From Variovorax dokdonensis (GTDB taxonomy: Bacteria > Pseudomonadota > Gammaproteobacteria > Burkholderiales > Burkholderiaceae_C): a stretch of DNA of 64,000 nucleotides. The notes beneath the pieces were generated by a model. The model saw nothing but the letters and a program-made list of their open reading frames with translations. It was not told where the DNA came from and did no database searches. The DNA lies in NCBI RefSeq assembly GCF_030316895.1, contig NZ_JASZYV010000003.1, positions 248,001 to 312,000 of the forward strand, read 5' to 3'. How positions within the stretch are numbered: position 1 is the stretch's first letter; the number at the start of each line of letters is the position of its first letter. A program made the position numbers and the translations under genes. Below are positions 61,833-64,000 of this stretch, piece by piece.

Positions 61833-62706
61833 ACACCGGGTGGTCCGGCAGCGGAATGAATTCCGTCTCGCCGGGCACCTTGTCGAAGCGCTTGGCCTCC
61901 CAGTCGGCCCCAGCCTGGGCGATGCGCTCGCGCCGACTTGAAACGAAATTCCACACCATGTGACGCGGCCCATCCAGCGCTGCACCGCCCACCAACACCG
62001 CGCGCACGGGCGCATCGGCCGTGGCCTTCAGCACCGCCGCGTTGCCGCCCTCGGGCAAGACCACCATCGCGTAAGGCGGCACCGCCTCGCCATCGAGGGT
62101 GACCGAGCCTTGCGCCACATACAGCGCCTGTTCCTGCACCAGTGGCGGCAGCTCGATGCTTCCGCCAGGCGGCAATTGGATGTCGAGGTAGAGCGTCGGC
62201 GCGAAGGTCGCGACCGGCGAGCGCACGCCGAAGGCCTCGCCCACCAGCACGCGCACCGCATGGCCTTGCTCGCTCACCTCGGGAATGTCGGCCGCGCCGG
62301 TGTGGAAGAAGCTGGGTGCCACCTCTTCCTGGTCTTGCGGCAATGCGGCCCAAAGCTGCAGGCCGTGATTCACGAACTCGCCGCGCAGAAGGCGATCGGG
62401 CTTGCGCTCTGAATGCACGATGCCGCGCCCGGCGGTCATCCAGTTGATCGCGCCGGGGCGGATCTCCTGCTCGCTGCCGATGCTGTCGCGATGCATCATC
62501 GCGCCCTCGAACAGGTAGGTGACGGTGGCCAGGCCGATGTGCGGGTGCGGCCGCACATCGTGCGCCCTGCCCTCGTGTTCGGTCACCGGCCCCATGTGGT
62601 CGAAGAAGACGAAGGGGCCGACCGAGCGACGGCTGGCGGCCGGCAGCAGGCGGCGCACCAGAAAGCCGCCGCCAAGATCCTTCTGATGGGGTTCGAGCAA
62701 TTGCAT
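61810..62706 (-). CDS. Pirin-family bicupin protein
   Basis: The 298-residue protein contains the pirin motifs RPHPHIGLATVTYLFEGAMMHRDSIG and INWMTAGRGIVHSER, which place metal-binding His residues and the Glu of the N-terminal cupin; the C-terminal cupin (LYLDIQLPPGGSIELP, LYVAQGSVTLDGE) follows. Pirins may cleave quercetin or sense redox state. It is followed in the same direction by no gene; its own 3' end overlaps trhO. A second pirin (partial) is at the window end. Confidence 0.88.
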   Translation of the reverse strand: MQLLEPHQKDLGGGFLVRRLLPAASRRSVGPFVFFDHMGPVTEHEGRAHDVRPHPHIGLATVTYLFEGAMMHRDSIGSEQEIRPGAINWMTAGRGIVHSERKPDRLLRGEFVNHGLQLWAALPQDQEEVAPSFFHTGAADIPEVSEQGHAVRVLVGEAFGVRSPVATFAPTLYLDIQLPPGGSIELPPLVQEQALYVAQGSVTLDGEAVPPYAMVVLPEGGNAAVLKATADAPVRAVLVGGAALDGPRHMVWNFVSSRRERIAQAGADWEAKRFDKVPGETEFIPLPDHPVFRTPAQP

Positions 62707-62748
62707 TGAAAGCTTCCTATCTGGACTTGATTCGGCGCCCGGGATGAC

Positions 62749-63303
62749 TCAGCCCGCCAGGCGCTGCGCGGCGGCAGCAACGCGCTCGCCCAGGGCACGG
62801 GCGGTTTCCAGGTCGCCCCGCGACATCTCGGATGAACTGGCGTCGGTCGGCGACGTGGCCAGTGCGCCGGCGTAGCCGCCAACGTAATTGGGCGAGTCGC
62901 GGGTGGCGGCCTTGTCGTTGCTGGGCAGCACGCCCAGGCTGACCCACAGGCCGCTATGCTGCATGGCCAGCGTCCAGAAGTAGGCGATGGTGGCGTGCTT
63001 GTCGCCATTCATCGCACTGGAATTGGTAAAGCCGGCGAAGAGCTTGTCTTTCCAGGCCTGCACGAACCAGGGCTTGGAAGACGCATCGGCAAACTTCTTG
63101 AACTGCCAGCTCGGCCCGCCCATGTAGGTGGGCGCACCGAAGATGATGGCGTCGGCGGCGGCCAGCGCCTCCCAGCCGCCGCGCGGCAGGTTGCCATCGG
63201 CATCGATGGCGATCAGGTGGGCGCCGGCGCCTTCGGCCACCGCCTGCGCCATGCGCTGCGTGTGGCCGTAGCCGGAGTGGAAAACAACGACGATGTCAGA
63301 CAT
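62749..63303 (-). CDS. Flavodoxin/WrbA-like NAD(P)H-dependent oxidoreductase
   Basis: The 184-residue protein has a flavodoxin fold: IVVVFHSGYGHTQRMAQAVAEGAGA holds the FMN phosphate, and IIFGAPTYMGGPSWQFKKFAD and the GVLPSNDKAATRD region complete the site. Such proteins are quinone or azo reductases that give two-electron reduction. The start at 63303 is used because the upstream GTG at 63318 has no support. Located between pirin and DoxX on the same strand. Confidence 0.85.
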   Translation of the reverse strand: MSDIVVVFHSGYGHTQRMAQAVAEGAGAHLIAIDADGNLPRGGWEALAAADAIIFGAPTYMGGPSWQFKKFADASSKPWFVQAWKDKLFAGFTNSSAMNGDKHATIAYFWTLAMQHSGLWVSLGVLPSNDKAATRDSPNYVGGYAGALATSPTDASSSEMSRGDLETARALGERVAAAAQRLAG

Positions 63304-63324
63304 CGCCCGAGTTTCCACGCCGAA

Positions 63325-63765
63325 TCACTTCTTGTCGATGGACAGGCGACCAGGACCGAATGCAGCCAGGGCCAGCAGGCCGCCGACGATCGCGATGTTC
63401 TTGGTGAACAGCAGCGTCACGATCATCTTCTGAGCTTCCGGCGCGGACCAGTAGGGATGGAAGAAGAACGAGGCAGCCAGCGTGAACACGGCCAGCACGA
63501 TGGCGGCGATGCGCGTCTTGTAGCCCAACAGCAATGCCGCGCCGGCGCCCACTTCCACCAGGATGGCGAGCACCGCGCCCACCGCCGGCAGCGGCAGGCC
63601 AACGGAGCCGATGTAGCCGACGGTGCCGGCGAATCCCATGATCTTGCTGATGCCTGCCGGGATGAACATGTAGGCGATCAGCACGCGGCCGATGAGCGCC
63701 AGGGCATCGCTGCCCGGCATGGCGACGGCGCCGGAATTGGAAGAAGCGGTGATCGAGTTGGACAT
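63325..63765 (-). CDS. DoxX-family membrane protein
   Basis: The 146-residue protein has four predicted helices: ALALIGRVLIAYMFIPAGISKI, LPAVGAVLAILVEVGAGAALLLG, AIVLAVFTLAASFFF and NIAIVGGLLALAAFGPGRLS. DoxX proteins form membrane complexes in redox and sulfur-metabolite detoxification. It lies 21 bases upstream of the flavodoxin-like gene in the same direction, so they are probably co-transcribed. Confidence 0.88.
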   Translation of the reverse strand: MSNSITASSNSGAVAMPGSDALALIGRVLIAYMFIPAGISKIMGFAGTVGYIGSVGLPLPAVGAVLAILVEVGAGAALLLGYKTRIAAIVLAVFTLAASFFFHPYWSAPEAQKMIVTLLFTKNIAIVGGLLALAAFGPGRLSIDKK

Positions 63766-63784
63766 GGGAAGACTCCTGGGGTTG

Positions 63785-63835
63785 AAAAAACAAGAAGGAA
63801 AAAAGGACAGTGGAGCGCGGCTCACTGCGCCGCGC
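63785..63835 (-). terminator. Terminator-like hairpin downstream of the partial pirin gene
   Basis: GCGCGGC (63815-63821) pairs with GCCGCGC (63829-63835) over a 7-base loop. On the minus strand it is followed, about 10 bases later, by long T tracts (A-rich bases at 63785-63804). It lies between the partial pirin gene and doxX and may end the pirin transcript or reduce read-through. The gap before the T tract makes it weaker than a textbook terminator. Confidence 0.45.
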
Positions 63836-63847
63836 ATCCCTCGAAGG

Positions 63848-64000
63848 TCAGGGCTGCAGGTCGAACACCAGCACCTCGGCCTGCTTGCCGTGGGCCAGCG
63901 ACAGCGCGTCGACGCCCTCCAGCTTGGCGGCATCGCCACCGGTCAGCTTCTGGCCGTTGACCTCCAGCTCGCCGCGCACCAGGTGCACGTACGTCTTGCG
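63848..64000 (-). CDS. C-terminal end of a second pirin-family protein (partial)
   Basis: The 50 visible residues RKTYVHLVRGELEVNGQKL, TGGDAAKLEGVDALSLAHG and AEVLVFDLQP correspond to the C-terminal cupin of YhhW-type pirins (quercetinase-like). The 5' part lies outside the window. It precedes doxX by 82 bases in the same direction, so a redox-linked operon of two pirins, a flavodoxin and DoxX is plausible. Confidence 0.75.
   Translation of the reverse strand, partial: RKTYVHLVRGELEVNGQKLTGGDAAKLEGVDALSLAHGKQAEVLVFDLQP

Noticed and set aside
1..64000. CRISPR array, insertion sequence, prophage or integrase
   Set aside because: No regularly spaced repeats, transposase or phage genes were seen on either strand.

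Overview
The window is high-GC bacterial chromosome, most likely from a betaproteobacterium of the Burkholderiales (family Comamonadaceae, Variovorax/Xylophilus-like). Indications are several Bug (TctC-type) solute receptors, the glyA-nrdR-minor pilin-PilY1-ribD/ribE/ribBA/ribH-nusB-ybgC-tolQRA layout, accA with the residues [10 protein letters not shown] at its N-terminus, and a porin ending in Phe. The genus is inference. I saw no insertion sequence, integrase, prophage or CRISPR array.

Region 1 (1-5230). The 3' end of a probable Bug receptor gene is followed by a tightly overlapping + strand operon for a three-subunit molybdenum hydroxylase (molybdopterin, FAD and 2Fe-2S subunits) and a CoxG-like protein. 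Two small minus-strand genes follow, one of them GrlR-like. A strong + strand intrinsic terminator at 5309-5335 separates this region from the next.

Region 2 (5335-23225) is a minus-strand catabolic island of about 18 kb, read from 23225 towards 5335. It encodes a Bug receptor, a classical SDR, a cupin, an alpha/beta hydrolase, an IclR regulator, a divergent SDR, a TPP enzyme, an L-aspartate dehydrogenase, an aldehyde dehydrogenase, a VOC extradiol dioxygenase, a second Bug receptor, a NicC/salicylate-hydroxylase-like FAD monooxygenase, two small unknown proteins, a Rieske oxygenase, a Rid protein, a phthalate-dioxygenase-type reductase, a porin and an MFS transporter. Many stop and start codons overlap (ATGA or close to it), so the genes are probably translated as one programme. 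It looks like an aromatic (possibly nitrogen-containing aromatic) uptake and degradation pathway, but I cannot name the substrate; it is the best candidate in the window for an undescribed pathway. The leader upstream of 23225 holds a repeated TGGAACG element that could be the IclR operator.

Region 3 (23640-40150) is core genome: tRNA-Ser(GCU) with its terminator, lysC, tilS, a YkvA-like protein, accA (TTG start), an AlkA-type glycosylase and cysS, then + strand genes for a TPR protein, two cyclophilins (one exported, one cytosolic), lpxH and mtfA, then a large DUF349 protein with an Arg/Gly/Asp-rich segment and a very large AsmA/DUF748-type envelope protein.

Region 4 (40151-57400) is a + strand run: a structured 640-bp intergenic region with a good sigma70-like promoter, a membrane-anchored lytic transglycosylase, a structured leader RNA (6S-like candidate), glyA, nrdR, the type IV pilus minor-pilin operon (FimT/PilV/PilW/PilX/PilY1/PilE), the riboflavin operon (ribD, ribE, ribBA with a degenerate GTP cyclohydrolase II half, ribH), nusB, an aminotransferase, ybgC and tolQRA without tolB/pal.

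Region 5 (57447-64000) carries dnaE on the minus strand, trhO (+), and a minus-strand group of pirin, flavodoxin-like, DoxX and a second pirin (cut by the window end) that suggests redox or electrophile defence.
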